A stretch of 64,000 bases of DNA from Zoogloea sp041917255. Its GTDB lineage: Bacteria > Pseudomonadota > Gammaproteobacteria > Burkholderiales > Rhodocyclaceae. The notes beneath the pieces are model-generated. The model saw nothing but the letters and a program-made list of their open reading frames with translations. It did no database searches and had not been told where the DNA came from. A program made the translations under genes and the position numbers. Shown one piece after another: positions 8,068-19,385 of the stretch; position 1 is the stretch's first letter; each line of letters begins with the position of its first letter. The stretch spans positions 62,001 through 126,000 of the forward strand of contig JAYRYA010000011.1 of assembly GCA_041917255.1 (NCBI GenBank). The letters are read 5' to 3'.

Positions 8068-8225
8068 TTGTGGCCGCCTCCGCCGGACGACCAGCCACCG
8101 CCGGAGGAGCCGCTGCTGCCGCTGCTCCAGCTCCGGCCGCTGCTGTTCGACTGGCCGCCAAGGTTGATCATGGTGACCACCACGACCACCAGGATCGCGT
8201 AGATCATGTATCCCACCCGTTTCAT
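8064..8225 (-). CDS. Mini membrane protein with Gly/Ser-rich tail, 53 aa
   Basis: 53 residues: a basic start, one transmembrane helix (about residues 7-23, YAILVVVVVTMINL) and a low-complexity tail of Gly, Ser and Trp (SGRSWSSGSSGSSGGGWSSGGGGHK). The gene overlaps the DUF4178 gene upstream and speD downstream, each by four bases, which strongly supports it being real despite its size. No function is known to me. The tail resembles those of small phage-shock or membrane-stress partner proteins, and a scaffold or sensor role beside the SPFH protein is a guess. Confidence 0.75.
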   Translation of the reverse strand: MKRVGYMIYAILVVVVVTMINLGGQSNSSGRSWSSGSSGSSGGGWSSGGGGHK

Positions 8226-9709
8226 GAGTCGTCGCCGAACTTGTCGCTGAACAGGGGCGCCCACAGCAGGACCAGCCCGATCACCACCACGAACATCACG
8301 CTGCCGCCGTGGCGACCGAACATGGCAATGGGCAGGTTGAGGAGCAGGAGGCCCGCCGAGAAGCTCGCCGCGAGGCCGTAGAAGGCCTCGCGGGGGAGCC
8401 CGGCGGCCGCCTTGACCTCGGCTGGCGCCACGACGGCCGCGCTGGCCAGGGCCGGCTTGCCGAACCACGCGCCGATGCTGGCCGCGGTAACCCGCTGGGC
8501 CAGCGACCAGGTGATCTCGGCCGGCGTGCGCTCGCTGGCGAGGGTGCCGCGGCTGCCGACGTATTCGGTGACGCTGACCCGGTCGCCCGCCTTGACCTGC
8601 CAGTTGAAGGCGCCGGCGGCGTAGGTGACTTCGGCGGTGTAGCTGTCCATGCGGGTGTAGGCGGCGTCGGCATGGCGCACGGCGCTGGCCGAGACGGACT
8701 CGGGAAATACGTCAAGTATCTTGACCTTTTGCCAGCCGGTGGCGGATTCGACCAGCCACAGGAAACCCGCCCCTTCGCTGAACAGCAGGTATTCCGTCCA
8801 GCCCTCGCCGGTGCCGGTGGTGTGCCGGCGCATCAGGCCGATGAGGGCGTATCGCTGGCCGTCGATGGTGGCCGCGTCGCCCAGGGCCAGGGTGGTGTGG
8901 GCGAGGGCTTCGCGGCGGACGGCCTGCATCACTTCGACGGTGCCAGAGGTGGCGTCGGACACCGTACCGCAGGCTGGGCAGTTGAGGTGGGCGGCCACCG
9001 CCGGGCGCCAGCTGATCGACGCGCCACACGCGGGGCATTCGAGGCTGGCCGCCTTGCCGGGCAGCTTACCGGCGCTGGCGGCGATCTCGGTGGCGCTGCG
9101 CAGGAGCTGGCACTTGAGGTCGGCCAGGGTCACCGCCTTGCCGGCGTAGCGGCGCGGGGTGTCGCCTTCGGAGTAATCCAGGGTGAGGAAGCGGTGGGCC
9201 TGACGGTAGTCGGCCACCTTGGCCGTCCAGCCGGCGCCAACGGGGAAGGGCAGCTCGCCCTCGCCGCCGGTGCAGCGGGCGGTGCGCAGGTCGGACGCGG
9301 CGTAGCTGACGCTGTCCCAGCGATACAGCCCGCCGGGGACGATCTGCTCGAAGCGTGGCGCATCGCCGGCGAGCCCGGTGTCGAGGGTGACGGCGTACTG
9401 GCCGGAGGCGTCCGACAGCCAGCCGGTGCCCCCGTCGTCGAAGAGGATGTACCACTCGTTCCAGAAGCCCGCGTCGTAGCGCAGCTGGATGCGCCCGACC
9501 ACGCCGAAGTGCCGCCCGGCGTAGATGCCGGCGGTGGTGATGCGGATCGGCGAGTAGTCCTCGAGCGTGGCCGACATCTTGCCGGCGTCGCGCACTGCGT
9601 CGCCGTCGCGCAGCAGGGTGCTGCGGCAGTACTCGCACACCGCCATCGCCGAGGTGGGCGAGCGGAAGACGACTTCGGCCCCGCAGCTGGAGCAGGCGAG
9701 CTTGAACAC
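8222..9709 (-). CDS. DUF4178 protein with two zinc ribbons and C-terminal membrane helices
   Basis: 495 residues with internal duplication. An N-terminal zinc ribbon (CSSCGAEVVF...CEYC) is followed by a DUF4178 domain (about 50-190; VGRIQLRYDAGFWNEWYILFDDGGTGWLSD). A second zinc ribbon (CPACGASISW...CPACGTVS, about 215-245) precedes a second DUF4178 domain (about 270-400; YALIGLMRRHTTGTGEGWTEYLLFSEGAGFLWLVES). The last 80 residues hold two membrane helices. Start ATG at 9709 lies 19 bases after the SPFH stop. DUF4178 genes are typically found with polyamine enzymes and DUF350 proteins, as here; biochemical function is unknown. It is probably anchored in the inner membrane with ribbons and DUF4178 domains in the cytoplasm. 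Confidence 0.85.
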   Translation of the reverse strand: MFKLACSSCGAEVVFRSPTSAMAVCEYCRSTLLRDGDAVRDAGKMSATLEDYSPIRITTAGIYAGRHFGVVGRIQLRYDAGFWNEWYILFDDGGTGWLSDASGQYAVTLDTGLAGDAPRFEQIVPGGLYRWDSVSYAASDLRTARCTGGEGELPFPVGAGWTAKVADYRQAHRFLTLDYSEGDTPRRYAGKAVTLADLKCQLLRSATEIAASAGKLPGKAASLECPACGASISWRPAVAAHLNCPACGTVSDATSGTVEVMQAVRREALAHTTLALGDAATIDGQRYALIGLMRRHTTGTGEGWTEYLLFSEGAGFLWLVESATGWQKVKILDVFPESVSASAVRHADAAYTRMDSYTAEVTYAAGAFNWQVKAGDRVSVTEYVGSRGTLASERTPAEITWSLAQRVTAASIGAWFGKPALASAAVVAPAEVKAAAGLPREAFYGLAASFSAGLLLLNLPIAMFGRHGGSVMFVVVIGLVLLWAPLFSDKFGDDS

Positions 9710-9728
9710 GGTCAGGGCGGGCGGTGGA

Positions 9729-10763
9729 TCAGCCGATCAGCTTTTTGAGGATCTCGGCCTTGGCCGAATCGTAATCGGCCTGGGTGACGAGGCCCTTGTC
9801 GAGGAGCGCCTTGAGCTTGGCGAGGCGCGCTTCGGGGTCGTCGGCGGCCGCTGCGGGCGCGGCGGCTTGAGTGGGTGCCGAGGCCGGTGCTGCAGCCGGC
9901 GCCTGGCTGCCGCGCAGGGTGTCCATCATCACCTGGCCCATGCCCACGCCCGCCGCCAACCCTGCCCCCACGCCAGCGAGGCCACCTTCGTTCTGGGCCG
10001 CCAGCGGCATGGAATTGGCCACCTGGTACTGGGTGTACTTGCCCAGGTCGCCGACCATGCCCATGGAAATGCGGGTGTCGATGGCCTTTTGCAGCTCTTC
10101 GGGCAGCGAGATGTTCTCGACCGCGAAGTTGTCGAGGGCGAGGCCGTAGCGCTCGAAGGTGGGCTGCATCGCCGCGCGCATCTTGTCGGCCAGCAGGATC
10201 TGGTTGGCGGCCATGTCGAGGAAGGGCACGTCCGAGCCGCCGAGGGTGGCGCTCATCGTGGCGACAACAAGGTTGCGCAGCTGCTGCTCCAGCTCGTCGA
10301 CGGTGTAGCTGGCCCGGGTGCCGCTGATCTCGGTGAAGAAGTGCTTCGGATCGACCAGCTTGTACGAATACATCCCGAAGGCGCGCAGCCGCACCATGCC
10401 GAAATCGGTGTCGCGGAGGGTGATCGGCTGCGGCGTGCCCCACTTGCGGCCCAGCTGCAGGCGGGTACTGAAGAAATACACGTCCGACTTGAAGGGCGAC
10501 TCGAAGAGCTTGTCCCAGTTCTTGAGGTTGGTGAGCAGCGGGATGGTCTGGGTGGTGAGCGTGTAACGCCCCGGCCCGAATACGTCCGCCACCTTGCCCT
10601 CGTTGACGAACACCGCCATCTGCGAATCCCGCACGGTGAGGCTGGCGCCGTACTGGATCTCGAAATCCTCCATCGGGTAACGCCAGGCCAGCGTGCCGTC
10701 GGAATCCTCGTTCCACTGGAGGACGTCGATGAACTGCTTCTTGATGAATGATCCAAGGCTCAT
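9729..10763 (-). CDS. SPFH domain / virion core-like protein with C-terminal SHOCT
   Basis: 344 residues. The body (about 20-260) is an SPFH/Band-7-like domain: SLTVRDSQMAVFVNEGKVADVFGPGRYTL is the typical entry, followed by strands and the helical DIAANQ-type arm. A Gly/Met-rich stretch (near 255-285) and an Ala/Pro linker lead to a SHOCT motif (LAKLKALLDKGLVTQADYDSAKAEILKKL), a short oligomerisation helix pair. There is no transmembrane helix, so it would bind the membrane peripherally or as a cage. ATG at 10763 with CAGGAG spacing. Operon order DUF350, SPFH, DUF4178 indicates a membrane-domain complex. Confidence 0.88.
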   Translation of the reverse strand: MSLGSFIKKQFIDVLQWNEDSDGTLAWRYPMEDFEIQYGASLTVRDSQMAVFVNEGKVADVFGPGRYTLTTQTIPLLTNLKNWDKLFESPFKSDVYFFSTRLQLGRKWGTPQPITLRDTDFGMVRLRAFGMYSYKLVDPKHFFTEISGTRASYTVDELEQQLRNLVVATMSATLGGSDVPFLDMAANQILLADKMRAAMQPTFERYGLALDNFAVENISLPEELQKAIDTRISMGMVGDLGKYTQYQVANSMPLAAQNEGGLAGVGAGLAAGVGMGQVMMDTLRGSQAPAAAPASAPTQAAAPAAAADDPEARLAKLKALLDKGLVTQADYDSAKAEILKKLIG

Positions 10764-10791
10764 GGTTTCTCCTGCTGGATGAAAGGCGGTT

Positions 10792-11178
10792 TCAGGACAT
10801 GCACGCCGCGTTGATGATGCCCACCACCAGCGACACCATGCCGGCGGTGGCGCCAGCGGCCACGTTGTTGCCGGCAAGTTGATCCGGCAGCCGCGGGAAG
10901 GCTCGGGCGAGCACCGCGTAGGCGACGACCTGCACCGTAAGGCCGGCGCCGCACCACATCATGAACAGCGGGTAGCTGTCGTTGTGGAGGATGCTCGACG
11001 CGACGGTGAGCGAGAAACCGATCACCGCGCCGCCCAGCGACAGGGCCGGCGCCACGAAGCCCTGGCGGATCAGCGCCAGCTCGTGGAAGGGCGTGACCGC
11101 CATGTAGATGCCGGCAAAGGCGCCGACCATCGCGAGGCCCGAGGTGAGGTGCAGGAAATAACTGATCAGCGCGTCCAT
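10792..11178 (-). CDS. DUF350 (YjfL-like) inner-membrane protein
   Basis: 128 residues with four transmembrane helices (about 7-26, 45-65, 72-93 and 102-126), the DUF350/YjfL plan, including FHELALIRQGFVAPALSLGGAVIGFSLTVAS. First gene of the leftward operon; I take the ATG at 11178, although an ATG at 11208 would add ten residues that do not fit the family. It faces the spermidine synthase gene across 82 bases, a shared divergent promoter. E. coli carries YjfL in a membrane-stress cluster with a glutathionylspermidine-synthase-like enzyme, so a link to polyamines recurs in different forms. Confidence 0.85.
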   Translation of the reverse strand: MDALISYFLHLTSGLAMVGAFAGIYMAVTPFHELALIRQGFVAPALSLGGAVIGFSLTVASSILHNDSYPLFMMWCGAGLTVQVVAYAVLARAFPRLPDQLAGNNVAAGATAGMVSLVVGIINAACMS

Positions 11179-11260
11179 GGCCCGAGTCCGAATCTGCAAG
11201 CGGGGCATTTAGCCAGCATTTCAGGTGCCCGGCAAGCGCATTCCGGGTAGAGTCCGCGCC

Positions 11261-12802
11261 ATGCCAGACGCCCGCCCCACCCCCGCTGCCGCCACCGACC
11301 GCCTGCTGATCCTGTCGGTGTTCGTCGTCGCCTCCTGCGGGCTCGCCTACGAGCTGATCGCCGGGGCGCTGTCGAGCTACCTGCTGGGCGATTCGGTGCT
11401 GCAGTTCTCGTCGATCATCGGCTGTTACCTTTTTGCGATGGGCGTCGGCTCGCACCTCTCCAAATACGTGCGCGACGAGGACGCGCTGGCCCGCTTCATC
11501 GACATCGAGCTGCTGGTGGGCATCGTCGGCGGGGTGTCGGCCACGCTGCTGTTCCTGCTGTTTGCGTGGATGTCGGCGCCCTTCCGCACCGTGCTGTACG
11601 CGCTGGTGTTTGCCCTGGGCGTGCTGGTGGGGATGGAGATTCCGCTGGTGATGCGGGTGCTCCACAACCGGCAGGCGCAGTTCTCGGAGCTGGTGAGCCG
11701 GGTGCTCACCTTTGATTACCTGGGCGCGCTGGTGGTGTCCCTGCTCTTTCCGCTGGTGCTGGCGCCCAAGCTCGGCCTGTCGCGCACGGGCTTTCTGTTC
11801 GGGATGGCCAATGCCGCGGTGGCGCTGTGGACGCTGTGGCATTACCGCGCCGAAGTACCTGGCGCCCGTGGCCGCTTCACCCGCGGGGTGCTTGCGATGG
11901 CCTTGCTGGCGATCGGGCTGGGGGCCTCCGAGCACCTCACCCGCTGGGCCGAGCGCGGGCTGTTCGGCGACGAGGTGATCTACGCCACCACCACGCCCTA
12001 CCAGCGCATCGTCGTCACCCGCTGGAAGGACGACACGCGGCTGCACATCAACGGCAACCTGCAGTTCTCCAGCCGCGACGAGCACCGCTACCACGAGGCG
12101 CTGGTGCATCCGGCGCTGGCCGGCATGCCGTGGGCCCGGCAGGTGCTGGTGCTGGGCGGCGGCGACGGGCTGGCGGTGCGCGAGATCCTGCGCTACCCGA
12201 ACATCGAGCACATCACGCTGGTGGACCTGGACCCGGCGATGACCGAGCTGTTCGCCCGCAACGCCTACCTTGCCGGGCTCAACGGCGGCTCGCTGTCCGA
12301 TCCGCGCGTCACGGTCATCAACGCCGACGCCGGCCAGTGGCTCGAGGAGAACGCCGAGATCTTCGACCTGATCGTCGCGGATTTCCCCGACCCGTCCAAC
12401 TTCGGCCTGGGCAAGCTCTACTCGGTGCCCATCTACCGGCTGATGGCCAGGCACATGTCGGCAAACGGCGCGCTGGTGGTGCAATCCACCTCGCCGTGGT
12501 TCGCGCCCAGGAGCTACTGGTGCATCGACGCGACGCTGCGCGAGGCCGGCTTCGTCACCCAGCCCTACCACGCCTACGTGCCGTCGTTTGGCGAGTGGGG
12601 CTTCAACCTCGCCACCCGCCGGCCGGGCTTTGTGCCGCCCGATCACTACCCGGTGCCCACCCGTTTCCTCGACGCCGACACCACCCGGGCGATGTTCCGC
12701 TTTCCGCCCGACATGCGCCCACCGGCCGTCGAGCCCAACCACCTCAACAGCCAGACCCTGGTGCATTACTTCGAGCAGGACTGGCGCAACGTGGTGCGCT
12801 GA
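11261..12802 (+). CDS. Membrane-fused spermidine synthase (polyamine aminopropyltransferase)
   Basis: 513 residues. Residues about 15-230 form six or seven membrane helices (LILSVFVVASCGLAYELIAGALSSYLLG opening). Residues about 240-500 are a spermidine-synthase-like Rossmann domain: VLVLGGGDGLAVREILRYP (cofactor loop), VDLDPAM, and IVADFPDPSNFGLGKLYS in the active-site region. It should transfer an aminopropyl group from decarboxylated SAM, made by the SpeD of this locus, to an amine at the membrane. The ATG at 11261 fits better than a GTG 36 bases upstream. The stop overlaps the next start (TGATG). The N-terminal membrane half is a recognised but uncharacterised fusion. Confidence 0.9.
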   Translation: MPDARPTPAAATDRLLILSVFVVASCGLAYELIAGALSSYLLGDSVLQFSSIIGCYLFAMGVGSHLSKYVRDEDALARFIDIELLVGIVGGVSATLLFLLFAWMSAPFRTVLYALVFALGVLVGMEIPLVMRVLHNRQAQFSELVSRVLTFDYLGALVVSLLFPLVLAPKLGLSRTGFLFGMANAAVALWTLWHYRAEVPGARGRFTRGVLAMALLAIGLGASEHLTRWAERGLFGDEVIYATTTPYQRIVVTRWKDDTRLHINGNLQFSSRDEHRYHEALVHPALAGMPWARQVLVLGGGDGLAVREILRYPNIEHITLVDLDPAMTELFARNAYLAGLNGGSLSDPRVTVINADAGQWLEENAEIFDLIVADFPDPSNFGLGKLYSVPIYRLMARHMSANGALVVQSTSPWFAPRSYWCIDATLREAGFVTQPYHAYVPSFGEWGFNLATRRPGFVPPDHYPVPTRFLDADTTRAMFRFPPDMRPPAVEPNHLNSQTLVHYFEQDWRNVVR

Positions 12803-14415
12803 TGGACCGCCGCCGCTGGATGCAGGCCGGGCTCGCCGCCGGCGCCCTCGCCGCCCTGCCCGGCTGCCGGCAGCTGCGCGATTTCGGCATCCCGGTCACC
12901 GTGCTACGCCCGGGCATGAGCGACGGCCACGCCCTGCGCGACGCCACCGCCCTGCCCGCCCCGACGCGGGAGATCCGCTGCGGCGTGGCCATCCTCGGCA
13001 GCGGCGTCGCCGGCCTCACCGCTGCCTGGCGGCTGGCGAAGGAAGGTGTCGACGACTTCCTGCTGATCGAAGGCCCGGAGCCCCTCGGCAACGCCGCCAG
13101 CGGCGCGATGATGAGCCCCACCGGCGCCATCCTGCATCCCCGTGGCGCCCACTACCTGCCGCTGCCGTCGATGGAATCCGCCACCGTGCGGGAGATCCTC
13201 TTCGAGCAGGGCGTGATCGAGGCCGACCCGTTTGGCGAGCGCCCGCGCTATGCCGAGACGGCGCTGGTGCACGCCCCGGACGAACGCCTGCTGTTTGACG
13301 GCGCCTGGCACGCGGACCTGCTGCCCACCGACGCCGTGGGCCCGGACGAGGCTGCGCAGCACCGGCGCTTTCTGGCCTTCGTGGCGGATCTCACCCACCG
13401 CCGTGGCGCCGACGGCAAACGCCTGTTCTGCGTGCCGGTGGTGGAATCCAGCGTTGATGCCGACTGGCGCCGGCTGGACGCCACCGTCTTCCACGACTGG
13501 CTCACCGCCGAGGGTTACACCTCGCCGACGCTCCACACCTGGCTCGACTACGTGTGCCGCGACGAATACGGCGCGGGATCGGATCGCGTGTCGGCGTGGT
13601 TCGGGCTGCATTACTTTGCCAGCCGCGGCGGCCATGCCGCCAACGCCGTCGACGGCGCGCTGCTGACCTGGCCGGACGGCCTCGCCGGGATCGCCCGCGG
13701 CCTGCTGGCCCATGTGCCCGCCAAGCGGCGCCTGCAAGGCCACGCGCTGCGGGTGGGCGAGCACCGCGACGGCGTGACGGTCCTGTGCGCAACGCCCACC
13801 GGCATCATCCGCATCCATGCCCGCCGCGCCATCTGCGCGATGCCGCTGCACGTGGCGGCGCATGTCGTGCCGACAATCCGCGAGCTGGGCTTCGGCCCGG
13901 CCCGCCATCTGCCGCCCCAGGCCCCATGGCTGGTGGCCAACTTTCTGCTGGAGGGTTTCCCGCAGGAGTCCGGCGACGAACCGCTGGCCTGGGACAACGT
14001 GATCCACGCCAGCCCGGCCCTGGGCTGGGTGGTCGCCACCCACCAGCTGATCCGCGCCGCGCGGCCGGCCCACACAGTGTTCACCACCTATCGGGCGCTG
14101 GCCGATGCCTCACCCGGCGACGCCCGTCGGCGCCTCGCCACCGCGAGCGCGGACGAGTTGCTCGACCTCGCCGGCGTCGACCTGCGCGCCGCCTATGGCG
14201 AGGTGGAGATGTGGCGGCGCACCCGCGCGGTGGAGATCACCGTGCGCGGCCACGGCATGGCCACGCCGGTGCCGGGCAGCCTCACCAACGCCGGTCTCGC
14301 GGCGCTGCGGGCCGCCGACGGGCGCATGCTGTTCGCCCACGCGGATCTGTCGGGGTATTCGGTGTTCGAGGAGGCGGTGTGGTGGGGTGAGCGGGCGGCG
14401 CGAAGCGCCCTGTGA
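12802..14415 (+). CDS. FAD-dependent amine oxidase-like lipoprotein (Tat signal)
   Basis: 537 residues. The N-terminus MDRRRWMQAGLAAGALAALPGC combines a twin-arginine motif with a lipobox (cleavage before Cys22), predicting Tat export and lipid anchoring. Residues 61-80 (GVAILGSGVAGLTAAWRL) are the dinucleotide fold for FAD. A C-terminal substrate and FAD segment ends with MLFAHADLSGYSVFEEAVWWGERAA, as in flavin amine oxidases and phytoene-desaturase relatives. Translationally coupled to the spermidine synthase (TGATG). The likely job is oxidation of an amine outside the cytoplasmic membrane, possibly the product of this locus; that is an inference. Confidence 0.85.
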   Translation: MDRRRWMQAGLAAGALAALPGCRQLRDFGIPVTVLRPGMSDGHALRDATALPAPTREIRCGVAILGSGVAGLTAAWRLAKEGVDDFLLIEGPEPLGNAASGAMMSPTGAILHPRGAHYLPLPSMESATVREILFEQGVIEADPFGERPRYAETALVHAPDERLLFDGAWHADLLPTDAVGPDEAAQHRRFLAFVADLTHRRGADGKRLFCVPVVESSVDADWRRLDATVFHDWLTAEGYTSPTLHTWLDYVCRDEYGAGSDRVSAWFGLHYFASRGGHAANAVDGALLTWPDGLAGIARGLLAHVPAKRRLQGHALRVGEHRDGVTVLCATPTGIIRIHARRAICAMPLHVAAHVVPTIRELGFGPARHLPPQAPWLVANFLLEGFPQESGDEPLAWDNVIHASPALGWVVATHQLIRAARPAHTVFTTYRALADASPGDARRRLATASADELLDLAGVDLRAAYGEVEMWRRTRAVEITVRGHGMATPVPGSLTNAGLAALRAADGRMLFAHADLSGYSVFEEAVWWGERAARSAL

Positions 14416-14431
14416 GCGATGGGCCGCCCGG

Positions 14432-14851
14432 TCAGCGCGCCACCACGTTCATGCCGGGCGTCACATCGGCTTCGTCGATGTAACCGACGGCGCCGGGCCG
14501 GGTGGCCACCAGGCGGATCACCTCGGCCGTGGAACTCACCTCGAGCGGCGGCACGCCTTTGCCCACATAGCGGCGCACGGTCCAGTAGGCCGCGTAGCGG
14601 GCCTCGTCGCGGCTCAGCCAGCGGGCAAGAAAGCGGATGCGCAGCGGACTGTCGGGGGGCAGGTCGAGGGGCACGATGCGCTGCTCGCCCACCTCGACGA
14701 TGCGGCCGGTGTAGATGCGCTCGACCGCCGTCCGGTCCAGACGCGGCACGGTGGGATGGCCGATCAGCACGACATTGCCCACCGCCCGGGCCGGCATCGA
14801 ACCGGCGCCGGCAAACAAACCCAGGACAAAGAACAGGAGTCGTTTCAGCAT
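14432..14851 (-). CDS. Small periplasmic phosphate-binding-protein-like (PBP-like) domain
   Basis: 139 residues with a signal peptide (MLKRLLFFVLGLFAGAGSMPARA). The mature part NVVLIGHPTVPRLDRTAVERIYTGRI and the closing PGAVGYIDEADVTPGMNVV match one lobe of PstS-like substrate-binding proteins. At this size it is only a half-size domain, a form seen next to outer-membrane porins and kinases, and it is probably a sensor or accessory rather than a transporter component; no permease or ATPase is nearby. It follows the porin gene by 12 bases. Confidence 0.8.
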   Translation of the reverse strand: MLKRLLFFVLGLFAGAGSMPARAVGNVVLIGHPTVPRLDRTAVERIYTGRIVEVGEQRIVPLDLPPDSPLRIRFLARWLSRDEARYAAYWTVRRYVGKGVPPLEVSSTAEVIRLVATRPGAVGYIDEADVTPGMNVVAR

Positions 14852-14863
14852 CGCCCTCTCCCG

Positions 14864-16147
14864 CTAAAACGAAAAGCTGTAGGAGAGGGAGAACACATCC
14901 AGCTGACGCCCGCCCTCGGGCGTGCCCTCCGGCACGTCGAGGAAAGTCGACTTGCGGCCGACATGGGTGCGCTGCCATTCGGCCTTCAGCACCTGCCCGC
15001 GACCCAGCGCGTAGGCGGTGCCCACGGCCCAGGTGCGCTGGTCGGAGAGGAGCAGCGTGTCGGCACCCCACAGCTGGCTGGCGTTGATCTGTGCAGCACC
15101 CGGCACACCATCCGGCACCCTGCTGCCGTTGAGCTTGGCGTAGAGCTTGCGGGCACGGGACGACGAACGCAGGCTCGCCGCATAGACATAAGGCGTCCAT
15201 GCGCCGGTCGGGCGGAGCAGCGACAGATAGCCGCCCCAGGCATCGGTACCGGCGGCCAGATCGACACGCTCGCCCCACCGCAGCACGCCCTCGCCCACCG
15301 CCCTGAAGCCCGCCGGCAGTTCATTCTCGAAACCGACGGTGACGATCTGGGAGCGGATGCGGTCCCGCATCACGACCCCCGGGCCGGGCAGGGCGTTGCT
15401 CGTCTGGTAGTAGCCGGCGTCCGGGGCGACGGGCACGTAGGGGTATTCCTTCGCGAACTGCAAATCGTCGAGCCGGGCATCCCAGGACAGCAGCCCCAGG
15501 CGGTAGCGGTTGTCGCCCTGGCGGACAGTGAGCACCGTGCCGGCGAGGGCGCCGCGAATGCCTTCGTACCACGGGAGCGGTCCCGTCGCGTCGGGCTGTT
15601 TGCGCACATAAACGCGTGCGGACGTTCGGGACCAGCCGGCGAAGCCATCCAGATCCACCTCCAGCGTGCCCGGTGTCCAGTGCCCGCAGGCCGAGACACC
15701 GTAGAAATCCCAGGACGGCAGGATGGCGTAGATCTCCACCGGCAGGCGCGCGTAGGGGAAGGTCGCGCCCACGTCGATGTTCTCGGCGTTGAGCAGCACC
15801 GGCAGGCGCATCTTGCCGACATGGACGGTGAGCGCGTTGTCGGGCCGCCAGGACAGGAAAGCCCACGGCAGGCGCAGGTTGATCTCCTGGTCGCTGTTGC
15901 CGGCCGGCGCCAGGCGGGCCTGGACGGTGGCGCTGAGTTCGCCGGTGAGTGCCGCGTCGATCTGCGCACCAAGGACGGAATCGCGGGCCAGGGTGCCATC
16001 GCTGTCGATGACGCGCTGGTAGCGGTAATCCGCGGTGGATCGGGCGTAGCCGATGGTCCCGAAAGCCGAATAGCGGACGTCCTGGGCAGCAGACGTCTGG
16101 GCAAGCATGGCCAGCCCCGCACACAGGATTCGGAGGAAGAGACTCAT
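14864..16147 (-). CDS. Outer-membrane porin-like beta-barrel protein
   Basis: 427 residues with a signal peptide (MSLFLRILCAGLAMLAQTSAAQ). The mature chain shows alternating aromatic and polar strands typical of a beta-barrel (NQEINLRLPWAFLSWRPDNALTVHVGKMRLP, FLRxxYxY-like strands) and ends SLSYSFSF with the terminal Phe recognised by the BAM machinery. Likely a porin for small solutes. The start at 16147 has no strong ribosome site; a GTG three bases upstream is possible. Cotranscribed with the 139-residue PBP-like gene, and downstream of the hybrid kinase gene by about 230 bases. Confidence 0.85.
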   Translation of the reverse strand: MSLFLRILCAGLAMLAQTSAAQDVRYSAFGTIGYARSTADYRYQRVIDSDGTLARDSVLGAQIDAALTGELSATVQARLAPAGNSDQEINLRLPWAFLSWRPDNALTVHVGKMRLPVLLNAENIDVGATFPYARLPVEIYAILPSWDFYGVSACGHWTPGTLEVDLDGFAGWSRTSARVYVRKQPDATGPLPWYEGIRGALAGTVLTVRQGDNRYRLGLLSWDARLDDLQFAKEYPYVPVAPDAGYYQTSNALPGPGVVMRDRIRSQIVTVGFENELPAGFRAVGEGVLRWGERVDLAAGTDAWGGYLSLLRPTGAWTPYVYAASLRSSSRARKLYAKLNGSRVPDGVPGAAQINASQLWGADTLLLSDQRTWAVGTAYALGRGQVLKAEWQRTHVGRKSTFLDVPEGTPEGGRQLDVFSLSYSFSF

Positions 16148-16375
16148 CACGTAAGAATTTGGGCATCCCTGACCGGGCGTCGGGCTTGCCGCGCATTCTC
16201 TCCCGTGCAGCCCGGACGATTGGCAACAAACTGTCACGAAAAGCCGTTTTACATAAATCGACAGGCGGAACGCGCCACGCTGCACGCCCGTAGTCAGCAG
16301 CAAGGAGGAGATGTTGATTGCCGGCGATGAGTGCGCAGGAATGGGCCGCGTCGTGCGCGCCGGCCGCCAAACCTG

Positions 16376-19354
<2,979 letters not shown>

Positions 19355-19385
19355 GGGTGAATGCCAGCTTACACCGGCCCAGCCC

